From NCBI GenBank assembly GCA_012845835.1, contig JABAKD010000019.1, positions 109,501 through 173,500 of the forward strand: a stretch of DNA of 64,000 nucleotides, given 5' to 3'. Within the stretch, counting starts at the first letter, position 1. Each line of letters starts with the position of its first letter. A program made the position numbers and the translations under genes. A model generated the notes under the pieces. That model ran no database searches and was not told the origin of the DNA. It saw only the letters and a list, made by a program, of their open reading frames with translations. The DNA comes from Undaria pinnatifida (taxonomy: Eukaryota; Sar; Phaeophyceae; Laminariales; Alariaceae). Shown piece after piece: positions 55,261 through 64,000 of this stretch.

Positions 55261-55801
55261 TGTTAGAAATGTGTTGGTGCCTGACCGATGACGGGCTTCA
55301 GAGGCTAACACAGAGTGGTGGCGAGACGAGCTCGAGCCTGACTGATGATGGTTTAGACGATGGTGGATCGCTTTAAATGGGCTCTCGTTGGGCCAACAAA
55401 ACTTATGTCACTATGAACTGCCCAAGTCCAGATGCAGGTGTGAATAGTGAACTCGATGTGCAAGCACTCGTGTCTCTTCCTTTTTACTCTAACAAATGAT
55501 CTCGTATGGTGGTATCCACTACATGCGACACCCAGGTCAATCTTACGCACGTGACTTTGAGTAAACACTTCGATCTTGCGCACGTGACCTAGTCAACGCT
55601 TTGATCTTATGCACGTGACCCGTCAACGCGTTATTACTTGGTGCAACGCAGTAATATATATGTGTCCTCTTCCATACCAAAGAAAACAACTTCTATCACA
55701 TGGTTCGACAGCTTACCCAGTACTCTGCATACACTTATTTAGCTATGTAATGAACATCTACCTATAAACGATGGATTCCTTGTGAATCATACTTTTTAAC
55801 A
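55261..55801 (-). repeat. copia-2 5' LTR
   Basis: 541 bp, five substitutions relative to the 3' LTR and no indels. Followed on the + strand by the TAGAC duplication. Confidence 0.95.
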
Positions 55802-55837
55802 TAGACGTGCTTGCGCCGGGGGGGACGGGGGGGGGCT

Positions 55838-58067
55838 GCATAGCTATGGGTAGACAACCCAACAAAGAAATATCTTGGACAGGGCGGCTCGATTGCTTCG
55901 TAGATCATTGGAGCAACACCGTTGTACGGCGCCACACAAAGTTTGACCGCATTGACTATAATTGGCTCACTGTCACGACCGCAATAAAAACGCGATTTCG
56001 GTATGGTTGGGATCTTTGGAGATCGTCAATTAATAGCTCAACTCACCTGGGCGCAGTCAGCATCGTCGAAAACTATGGTTTGCGTGCCATGGCGTATGAT
56101 GTCTTCATATTTAGCGAAATAGTACAGTAGGCATATGCCGGAGGGGAGCGTGCTAAGCACAACGGAGAGTTGCAACGTACCAAGTAGGCAGCACTATTTA
56201 TGGGTCGCTTTCGCTCGTAATTCAATTACAGTCGCTCGCTCTGCGTCCAAACCAGCCGCGGTGAACTCTAGTTCTGGCTGCCCCTCTCAAGGATCGTTGT
56301 CGACGCTAAAATCCCCTGTAATTCCAACGACGGCACAGGGACACGGACTCGGAGTTGCTAGCGTTTGCTAGGGGTTTACGCTCTATGCTGATAGACAATT
56401 TTCTGGACATACAGCCTCGTGGTAGTCGACCCCACTTTTCAATGGTGGGATTGAAGAAGATATCACATGCCGTGGATTTTTTCTGGGCTAGTGGCCGCGC
56501 GGATTGTTAGCGAGACCAGCGTGGGGTTTGCATTTTTTTCGCTACATCTGGAGGTGACGGTTGAACACCAGCTGCTCTGTATGGAGCTGCATTCTTGCAT
56601 CGTTGTTTGGACTCAATGTATACTGCCTGCCTTTATTCCGTTGCCACTTCGAATTGCGGCGTTATGATAGCATTGAGTTTTCAGTGACAGATAACCAGTC
56701 GTGTCGCCATCCCCTGTGTCCTCCTTGCTGTTTGATCTGTTCGCGCCGTTAGCAGGATGTCTGCCGGGACACTATCGTCAAGCCCTTCGCCACCTTAGTA
56801 TCTCGAAAGGGAGAACCCCGCAGGTACTGGACTTCACTGCCTTTGCGGCGAGCCGGAATGAAGCTGTAGCAGTTCCAGAACGAGGTGCTGGCCGACCGAC
56901 TAGAGGTGGAAGGCTGCGCGTGCAACTTTTTCGCAGGAATTCAAGAAAGACGTTGAAGCGAAGCGGGCAATATAGCAACAACACCAGCAAGAACACCACT
57001 CTTCCGAGGGTCCCTGCGTCGCAAACAGCTCAAGCATGACCAGAACCGTCTGGCTTCGCTTGTGCTGTAAACGGGGTAGATGTGGAGGGGGCAGTCTACC
57101 TTTTGTTATGGGGTGTTGGTGTTAGGGAGGGGAGTGGGTGATGTCACGACCGAGGGACTAGAGAAAACGGTGACGTTGGCAACACTGACGTGAGAGGTGG
57201 AATTGTGGGCGGAGTACCGCCAAAAGTAAGACAGAACGCTTAAGTGAGAGGCTGCTGTTTGATATTCCTACGCAGACGTGTAGCACGTGCCAACCAGTAG
57301 CGCCCAGGTTTGGCTAGGGTGGACCCACGGCTGATGGGCAGGAGGTCTGAGCAGGAATAATTTTCAGATACAAATATGATTCCAGTCAAGCTTTGACACG
57401 TCGAGGCCGCGTCGTCGCTGTCTGTGCATGCGAGCAAAGCAAACGATACCTACAGGGGGCAATGCCGAAGGTAGAAAGGCGAAGTCTGTTTAGTATGTCA
57501 TGAGGAGCGTACACAGGCAGCTAATCCAGGCTGCGGTATAAGCCAGTGCAAGACTCGCACATACAGCGTAGTCGTACGTGCGTTGTATGGGCCCATGTCT
57601 CGTCTCAGTGGTGTGGCCCACGAAAGGCCGCATGCACACGTACGGATTGCAACTGAGGATTATTACTATCGGTACTATACTGCACCTGCTACACACCAGG
57701 CTATATGGTAGGACAATCTGTACTCTCCGTCCGGAATTCAGCATGCTGCTGTATTCATTCGTGAACCTTCCGCATGCTGTACGTCTCGAGTCCCAAGGTG
57801 CCACATCTTCTGCGTATCCTACCGAACAAACAAACGGTAAAAAAGATATCGCCAGAATATAGCACTCTACAGCAGCATTGCACTCGTCGCATAGACGACT
57901 ACCACGGCCGTGCGTGACATTCTGATGGACAGGCAACCTAGCCAACACCCGCTCCACACTCGTAGTCGACACAAAAAGGGATATGGCGGCACAGAGCGGC
58001 TGTAATCTCTTGGGGCATCGCACCCAAAACTCTGTTTTTTTTTTCCTTTAGACTAGTCTACATGCGA
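55838..58067. repeat. Inverted duplication, left arm
   Basis: About 2.2 kb that matches 61,721-63,760 in reverse orientation through many blocks of ~85-90% identity. Matching pairs include 56,135-56,371 with 63,239-63,475, 56,467-56,560 with ~63,060-63,143, 57,000-57,110 with ~62,815-62,910, and 57,500-57,850 with ~62,080-62,410. It holds about 300 bp (56,57-56,97 kb) missing from the other arm. ORFs in it differ between arms mainly at non-synonymous sites, so I call no gene. Confidence 0.85.
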
Positions 58068-58469
58068 TAGGGGTTTCCACAAAAATTCCACGGGCGAATT
58101 ATAAAAAGCTGGCCCGGTACATCCCAAATTTGCCGACCCCGTCCGACCTCGGAGAAGCAAGGGAAGCACCAACCGAGCGCTTTCAGCACAAAGATATTCA
58201 TAAGTAAGTCTATTACGTGTGAACGCTCCCGTGCACGCGGGGCAATTCGCCCTACTCTCGAAGCAGTACACTTACAACACTCCGCTATACCGCTTGCCAC
58301 CCGGCCCCAAGCGACCGCACGCCCGTGCCATGCCCGCCCCACATATCAGCCCTCCGTGTCCACGGCGACGCAACGGCCGACGGGTCCCAGCCCTCGAGCG
58401 GGGCTCATGAAAAGACCCCTCCGGGGACGCCTCGCGCTCTCCCCCACAAGGTGGAGAAAGGTAAGAAAG
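58068..58469. other. No gene seen
   Basis: Start of the spacer between the two arms. GC-rich, with overlapping short ORFs only. Confidence 0.45.
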
Positions 58470-58735
58470 CGACACACGACGCGTATAGTATGAAAATACG
58501 TGGAAGTGTGGTGAGCTTTTTTTTTTTTTTTTATATCCTCCGGCGGATGGGGAAAAATAAAGCTTTGGCTCACGACACTTCCACGTGTTTTCATACGCGT
58601 CGTGTGTCGATTTAACTCAGCTGCTTTCGCAGCCCAACGCTAGCTGGCGCACCCTTCGGGTCCCATTGTATGATAGGTGGTGAGCTAAGGCTTTATTTTT
58701 CCCCATCCGCCGGAGGATAAAATAAAATAAAAAAA
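58470..58735. repeat. Foldback of A-tailed retroposon-like repeats
   Basis: Contains a + copy head (58,470-58,517), an inverted copy (58,534-58,609) and a further + copy end (58,679-58,718) with an (AAAAT)n tail. The first two form a stem of about 48 bp: CGACACACGACGCGTATAG... pairs with ...ATACGCGTCGTGTGTCG. The whole block is bounded by GTAAGAAAG at 58,461-58,469 and 58,736-58,744, a possible 9-bp duplication. The inverted part is about 90% like 31,964-32,054. Confidence 0.7.
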
Positions 58736-58853
58736 GTAAGAAAGTGCAAATAAATCCCACCCAGCTCCTTCCGTACTGTTGTGGGCGGTTGTGGGTTGAT
58801 CGGTACGTACTGCTCAACTGCTGTTGTACTGCTGTGGTAGTATCACTGCTGGG

Positions 58854-58881
58854 GCTGCTGCTGCTGCTGCTGCTGCTGGTG
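58854..58881 (+). repeat. CTG trinucleotide tract
   Basis: Eight consecutive CTG units within a longer CTG-rich stretch (58,84-59,12 kb). Confidence 0.9.
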
Positions 58882-58929
58882 ACTGCTGCGTTTTTTCTGA
58901 AAATCATGAATTGGCCATGACCTCGCCTA

Positions 58930-59830
58930 GCCAGTGCCAGTGCTGTGCGTGCTCTTCCTCCTGCCGGATGGCCCCTGCTGCTGCTGTTGACACTTCTGCA
59001 TGCTGCTGTGCTGCAATTCTTTACTGGGCTATCGCCCGCCTCTGCGCCCGCCGCCCGCCTCTGCGCCCGCCGCCGCCGCCGCCGCTGCTTTTGCTGTGTG
59101 TTGCTGCTTGCTGCTGGTGCTGTATTTCACAACTCTCATGTTTCCCATACTGAGCCCTAATTCTTCTCTTGCCACAGCTGCGTTGATAGCCAGATATCTC
59201 TGTGGATCTGTGCCGTTTTTTAAAAATTATTTCCCGCCTCTGTTGTGTATTTTTTATCACCATCTACCACGCAGCTTGCGAAGTTGAGTTTCATCCATTC
59301 AATCGGTCGTACTCACAGCTGCCGTTTTTTACATCTTTTACGAAATCATGTTTTTTTTTTGTGTAGTGTGCTGTAGATGCTGTGCTGCTGCCGCTGCTGC
59401 CGCTGTTGGCGTCTCCTGTGTGAGTACGTTCCTGAAAAAAATAAATCGGCTGTCTGTGGTCTAAAGCTCGCCGAGCCAGTGTGTGTGCCCCTTCCCCCTT
59501 GCCAGACGGCTGCTGCTTAAGACACTACTGCTGCTGTGCCGCAATTCCTCGATGGAGCATCGGCCGCTTCTGCTCCCGCCGCTGTTGCAGCCATATAGTA
59601 GATGAATGGGCTGACGTGCAGGATGGGGTTCACATTTTTCGCGAACTTAGTGTCAGCGACTTGGCCTGACTGCTCTAGTCTAGATAGCCGGATGGCTGTG
59701 GATCTGTGTCGTTCCCTTTATTGTTTCCCGCCTCCTTTTGTGCATTTTTATATAACCATGTACCACATGCAGCTTGCGAACTTGAGTTTCAACCATTCAA
59801 TCGTTCGTACTCATCGATGACGTTTTGCAC
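58930..59830. repeat. Two related ~370-bp units ending in repeat A variant
   Basis: Segments 58,930-59,330 and 59,465-59,825 share the same order: CCAGTGC/GCC(C/T)CT-rich start, CTGCTG, GCAATTC, GGGC(T)ATCG(G)CC, CTCTGTGGATCTGTG(C/T)CGTT, CCCGCCTC, CATGTACCAC/CATCTACCAC, GCAGCTTGCGAA, TTGAGTTTC and CATTCAATCG(G)TCGTACTCA. The last part is a variant of the repeat A core and also occurs at 45,66 kb. Confidence 0.65.
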
Positions 59831-59989
59831 ATCCATACCATTACTTAATATATGTTTTTTTTACGTTCGTTTTTTTCCCTCGATTTTTCTTGCTTAAACA
59901 CCCCACCTAATATCGAAATCCGCCAGGGTAATAAACACTTCCACGCCCTGGATATCGCCTCGTTATCGTTTTAGAGCCGTCCATGCCGT

Positions 59990-60610
59990 TGCTGCAGTTC
60001 CCTCCCACCCCCGCCACCAACGCCCCCTCCTTCCCCATCACCCGCACCATCGCCTAGACCTAGCTCCACGCGTGTAGCAAACCCCTACATACATCGATGC
60101 GACCTAAAGCACCCTCCCCCCCCCGCCCCCCGCCCTCCCCGCCACATTCCTCCCCCCTCCCCCACACGAAGGATTTATAGTTTCCAAGCACAAATTGACC
60201 TGCCCCACCCGTCCCCTCCCCCCCCTACCCCCCCTCCCGGCCCCTTTTGATCAAAATCAGCCCCCCACGTCCTTCAAAACTCTGCCCTCCCCTCACCGGT
60301 TATTCGACTTATAGTATTCACTTGATAAACTGATGCATTTCCTTCCACAGCTGTCAGATTTTGTCCCCCTATGAAACGGGTTTTACATTTTTATTATCTT
60401 CCGCGCACAGACTGCCTAACATTGATCACCCTGTTGACCCTGATAGCTACACTGTAGTTTCAAGGTGAGTCGCCGATCTATATCCTTAATGAGGACACAC
60501 AACCCGTAATACGCGCGATCGGAGTATCACACACAGCTTGCAAAGATGAGTTACGACAAAATATTCGATCTCACAGGTGGAGGAGTGTATTTTTATTTTT
60601 TTAATAGTAC
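59990..60610 (-). repeat. Repeat A, long inverse copy
   Basis: Reverse complement of the repeat A body at 26,150-26,520, with C-rich (G-rich on the element strand) tracts near 60,115-60,245. It ends with GATCTCACAGGTGGAG, then an AT-rich segment. Many substitutions but the same block order. Confidence 0.8.
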
Positions 60611-61346
60611 GCTATTGTCGTGGTGTTAATAGTGACGTATATGAATCTTTGGAAATATATTGGTTATAACACCCCCCAAGAAATGCTGCGACTCCCAAGC
60701 TCCACTCGGCCTCCGGCAGCCTCGGCTTGCCGCCACGCGCCATCCGCACAGCAGCACTACGACGTGCCGGCGAAAGAGCGGGCGTCGTTGCCCTACCTCG
60801 GCGAGGGGGGAGCGTGGAAATCGCCCGGAGGGAACAACTCGCTTGGCCCCCGGCGTGGCGTGGAGTAGCAAACAATTGCAAATTAAATCCTGTCCAACCC
60901 GAGAGCATTGTAACCAACGATTCGGCTGCTGCTCGCCTGTCAGGCGAATTGCTGTACGTACTACTGCATTGCTGTACTTATGTATGATACGTAGTAATGG
61001 TTTGGTCGGTGGGTGGGTGGAGGGTGCACTGTGTCGTCCGTGGTGGGTGGGTGGGCCGTTCCGTACGTGGGAGTCTTTTTTCGTCCTGTGGAAGGTAAAC
61101 CTTTTTTTTTGGGTCTTAAATACCGGCCTCCCACTGGTGCTTGGGAGTACAACCGTCCCCACTGCTGCACTCCTCTGTCCTTCACTACCGTACGTACTGC
61201 TGCAGTGCCTTACTGCTGCCCTGTTTTTTTTGTTTTTTTTTAGTACTTACAGAGAATGATACAGCACCAATTTGTTTTTGCCGCCATACCGGACGGCAAC
61301 TGGCAAACTTCGGGAGTACCAGGCGAATTCTAGTGGAAACCCCTAC
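60611..61346. other. No gene seen
   Basis: Overlapping ORFs of up to 199 codons run on both strands over the same bases (60,626-61,259), with no motif and no consistent codon signal. I do not call a gene. Confidence 0.4.
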
Positions 61347-61718
61347 TGTTAAAAGGCTTAGTTTGGGTAAGCTATTGGTTAACCTTTTGCAAGTGGTCAA
61401 ACGGACTAATACCCCACTAAGTCCTTAACAAATGGCGTCGTCGGCAGGACCATGGGTGTTTTGGGTCGTGGGTTCGATCCCCACCGTCCACAACAATAAA
61501 CTTTTCAGATTTTCCCCATGTCGAACTTGAAAAATACTCTCCCCGGTATGCCCAGGAAATGAAACGACTTGGATATAGACAGGTCCGCCGTATATCCGGC
61601 CGACCTGCTATCCCGCCGTTTCAGGGGGGGAGAGTGTTAAAAGGCTTAGTTTGGGTAAGCTATTGGTTAACCTTTTGCAAGTGGTCAAACGGACTAATAC
61701 CCCACTAAGTCCTTAACA
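61347..61718 (+). mobile_element. TRIM element, complete copy
   Basis: 372 bp in total. Two identical 84-bp LTRs (61,347-61,430; 61,635-61,718) start TGTTA and end TAACA. A 4-bp duplication CTAC flanks them (61,343-61,346 and 61,719-61,722). After AA the internal part opens with TGGCGTCGTCGGC, a primer-binding site starting with the TGG complementary to tRNA CCA. It then holds a tRNA-like stretch with CGTGGGTTCGATCCCCACCG (perfect 5-bp T-stem, B box) and ends with the polypurine tract CAGGGGGGGAGAG just before the second LTR. No coding capacity in 204 bp of internal sequence. Identical LTRs point to a very recent insertion. Confidence 0.93.
61433..61445 (+). other. TRIM primer-binding site
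   Basis: TGGCGTCGTCGGC, two bases after the 5' LTR. The same 13 bases occur at the equivalent place in the LTR element at 44,044-45,545 (44,949-44,961 on the minus strand). Confidence 0.75.
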
Positions 61719-61720
61719 CT

Positions 61721-63760
61721 ACCGTATGTAGATTGTAGATGGGAAAAAAAAACAGAGTTTTGGGTGCAATGCCGCAAGGGATTACAGCCGGTCTGTGCCG
61801 CCATATCCCTCTCTGTGTCGACTACGAGTGTAAAACGGGTGTTCAATAGCTTCCCTGTCCACCAGAATGTCACGCACGGCCGTGGTGGTCGTCTATGCAA
61901 CGAGAGCAAAGCTGCTGTAGTCTGTAGTGCTATATTCTGGCGATATATTTTCATTTTTTATAATAAATTATATTATATTATAAAAAATGAAAATACACTC
62001 CAGCTGTGAGATCGAAGATTTCGTCGAAACTCATCTTTGCAAGCTGTGTGTGATACTCCGATCGCGCGCATTACGATATATCTACCGTTTGGTAGGATAC
62101 GCGGACGATGTGGCACCTCGGGACTCGAGACATACATCATGCGGAAGATTTACGAATAAATACGGCAGCATGCAGATTTCCGGACGGAGAGTACAGGTTG
62201 ACCTACCATATAGCCTGGTACGTGGCAGGTGCAGTATAGTACCGATAGTAATAATCTTTAGCTGCAATTCGCACGTGTGCATGCGGCCTTTCGTGGGCCA
62301 CACCACTGAAACGAGACATGGGCCCATACAACGCACGTACGAATACGCATGTATGTGCGAGGCTTGCACTGGCTTATATCGCAGCCTGGATTAGCTGCCT
62401 GTGTACGCTCCTCATGATATACTGAACAAGCTTCGCCTTTCTACCTTCGGCATTACCTCCGGTAGGTATCGTTTGCTTTGCCCGCTTGCAGAGACAGCGA
62501 CGACGCGACCTCGACGTGTCAAAGCTTGACTGGAATCATCCTCGTATATGGAAATTATTCCTGCTCAGACCTCCTGCCCATCAGCCGTGGGTCCACCCTA
62601 GCCACACCCGGGCGCTACTGGTTGGCACGTGTTACACGTCTGGGTAGGAATATAAAACGGCGGCCTCCCACTTCAGCGTTTTATCGTGCTTTTGGCGGTA
62701 CTCCGCCCACAACTCCACCTCTCACGTCAGTGTTGCCAACGTCACCGTCTCCTGTAGTCCCGCGATCGTCACGTCACCCACTCCCCTCCCTAACACCAAC
62801 ACCCCTTAAGAAAAGGTAGATTGCCCCCTCCACATCTACTCCGTTTACAGCACAAGCGAAGCCAGACGGTTCTGGTCATGCTAAAGCTGTTTGCGACGCA
62901 GGGAACCTCAAAAAAGAGATGTTCTTGTTGGTGTTGTTGCTGTTTATCGTTGTCCCTACGGAGCAGCGGGTGGTCAACCGTCCATGGTTCTCTGTTTTCA
63001 GCGGCGCGCCTCGGTGCCATCTGTTGGGTCAACGTCGTCGCCTCTGCCACCGCACCCTCCAGATGTAGCGAAAAAAATGCCAACCCCACACTGGGCGTGC
63101 TAACAATCCGCGCGACCACTAGCCGGGAAAAATTCCACGGCATGTGGTATCTTTTTCAATCCCCCCACTGGAAATGGGGGTCGGTTACCACCAGGCTGTA
63201 TCTCGTGAAAAATATCTATCAGCATTGATCGTAAACCCCTAGCAAACGCTAGCAACTCCGGACCCGTGCCTCTGTGCCGTCGTTGTAATTACTGCGGAAC
63301 TTAGCGTCGACAACGATCCTTTAGAGGGGTGGCCAAAACTAGAGTTCACCGCGGCTGGTTTGAATGCAGATCGAGTGACTATAATTGAATTACGGGCGAA
63401 GGCAACCCATAAATGGTGCTGCCTACTTGTTACATTGCAACCTCCCGTTGTGCTTAGCACGCCCCCCTCGAGCATACGCGTACTGTACTACTTTGCTATA
63501 TATAAAGACATCATACGCATTGGCACGCAAAAAGTAGCTTTCGACGATGCTTACTGCACCCAGGTGAGTCGAGTATTAATTTATGATATCGAAAGATCCC
63601 AACCATACCCGAGTCGTGTTTTTATTGCGGTCGAGATAGTGAGCCAATTATAGTCAATGCGGTCAAACTTTGTGTGGCGCCGAATAACGGTATAGCCCCA
63701 ATGAAGCAATCGAGCCGCCCCGTCCATTGTTATGTTGTTTGTGTTGTCTATCCATTGTTA
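61721..63760. repeat. Inverted duplication, right arm
   Basis: Reverse-complement partner of 55,838-58,067. It carries a 133-bp insertion of repeat A (61,948-62,080) not present in the left arm. It lacks the extra ~300 bp of the left arm. Outer end near 63,760. Confidence 0.85.
61948..62080 (+). mobile_element. Repeat A insertion with target duplication
   Basis: An AT-rich palindrome (TTTTCATTTTTTATAA ... AAAATGAAAA) is followed by ACACTCCAGCTGTGAGATCG, AAACTCATCTTTGCAAGCTG and CGATCGCGCGCATTA. CGATATA stands on both sides (61,941-61,947 and 62,074-62,080). The left arm keeps the unfilled site as a single GATATC at 57,845-57,850. This shows that the short form of repeat A can move. Confidence 0.8.
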
Positions 63761-63764
63761 TGCA

Positions 63765-64000
63765 ACACCTGGTACTGCTGTTACCGTCGCTGTCCGGGGC
63801 CTATTGTCGTTGCAACTCAGCGGTTAGTTGGTAACGGCTGTTTCATGCACTGGTTGTATCCGTGCGCTCTGTATTCGTGCAATGGAGCGTACGAGGACAC
63901 CGCCTACAAACGTTACCAGAATCTATTCAAACGAAGCCTACGAGACAACGATACCCAACCAGTCAAGCACTTGAAAGCACCTGCGAAAGCGTCACCCTTC
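63765..64000. repeat. Outer part of the inverted duplication, right side
   Basis: Reverse-complement match of 47,007-47,250, running off the window. On the right it follows the arm directly. On the left it is separated from the arm by about 8.6 kb of inserted DNA. Confidence 0.8.

Larger units (their letters stand above)
49213..55801 (-). mobile_element. copia-2: young Ty1/copia element, integrase deleted
   Basis: A 6.6-kb minus-strand element. LTRs at 49,213-49,753 and 55,261-55,801 are both exactly 541 bp with about five substitutions (about 0.9%). A perfect 5-bp TSD, TAGAC, lies at 49,208-49,212 and 55,802-55,806. Element order: 5' LTR, primer-binding site, tandem-repeat leader, gag-protease frame, RT, RNase H, a 1.25-kb 3' region, polypurine tract, 3' LTR. 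The integrase and GAG-pre-integrase domains are missing, and a poly-Leu CTG tract sits at the junction. One in-frame stop and one single-base frameshift further break the polyprotein. With intact termini it could still have been mobilised in trans. Confidence 0.95.

Noticed and set aside
56135-56371. 78-codon ORF conserved in length in both arms (partner 63,239-63,475)
   Set aside because: Most differences between arms change amino acids, so there is no sign of selection on protein; equal length follows from shared start and stop.
57490-58023. 177-codon minus ORF in the left arm
   Set aside because: The right arm equivalent is not open over the same length, and no motif is seen.
60660-61259. 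199-codon + ORF with a 178-codon minus ORF over the same DNA
   Set aside because: No recognisable domain and open on both strands; not enough to call a gene.
61431-61500. Functional tRNA gene inside the TRIM
   Set aside because: The T-arm is perfect, but a matching acceptor stem and D-arm cannot be drawn; the start is also explained as a primer-binding site.

Overview
This is a nuclear eukaryotic, mostly non-genic window that is very rich in transposable elements. I found only one convincing host gene: a three-exon ankyrin-repeat gene (29,762-40,428, + strand) whose two introns are each about 5 kb. It is eukaryotic because of GT-AG introns that keep reading phase, LTR retrotransposons, tRNA-derived repeats with Pol III A and B boxes, a long satellite, and an interstitial CCCTAA run. 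The moderate GC, abundant CTG/CAG tracts, pyrimidine-rich intron ends and stramenopile-like Ty1/copia and Ty3/gypsy fragments would fit a stramenopile such as a brown alga. The species cannot be proved from the sequence.

Layout. 1-10.8 kb: decayed sequence with no credible gene, a copia RNase H scrap and several degenerate tandem repeats. 10.9-18.8 kb: an old Ty1/copia element (copia-1, 12,130-18,066, minus strand, heavily mutated), flanked by a gag-like remnant on the left and a Ty3/gypsy integrase remnant on the right. 19.8-28.1 kb: a diverged satellite of about 200-bp units, broken by a 12-bp minisatellite, an unidentified 1.5-kb segment and a dispersed repeat with long G runs. 28.1-40.4 kb: the ankyrin gene. 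Its introns hold three near-identical retroposons, a solo mini-LTR, a hAT-type MITE, dispersed-repeat fragments and tRNA-like sequences. 41.8-46.5 kb: one hypothetical ORF, then a cluster of tRNA-derived SINE-like units interrupted by small LTR elements. 46.9-64 kb: a large imperfect inverted duplication whose left arm is split by a young Ty1/copia element (copia-2, 49,213-55,801, TSD TAGAC, LTRs about 1% different). Copia-2 has lost its integrase core; a CTG tract sits at the junction.

The strongest new signals are non-autonomous elements with full boundary evidence. (1) A 372-bp TRIM-type LTR element (61,347-61,718) has two identical 84-bp LTRs, a TSD, a primer-binding site, a polypurine tract and a tRNA-like internal segment. 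Relatives are a second copy (43,479-43,850) and a solo LTR (34,283-34,358). (2) A 1.5-kb LTR element at 44,044-45,545 shares the same 13-nt primer-binding site and has split a SINE copy. (3) An 864-bp hAT-type MITE in intron 2 has 15-bp TIRs and an 8-bp TSD. (4) A short dispersed repeat (repeat A) has its empty site preserved in the opposite arm of the inverted duplication. (5) The 9-bp palindrome TACCWGGTA occurs 14 times, about 25 times more than expected by chance, mostly in the gene region.

All boundaries, identities and counts were read by eye. Family names rest on motifs, not on database searches.
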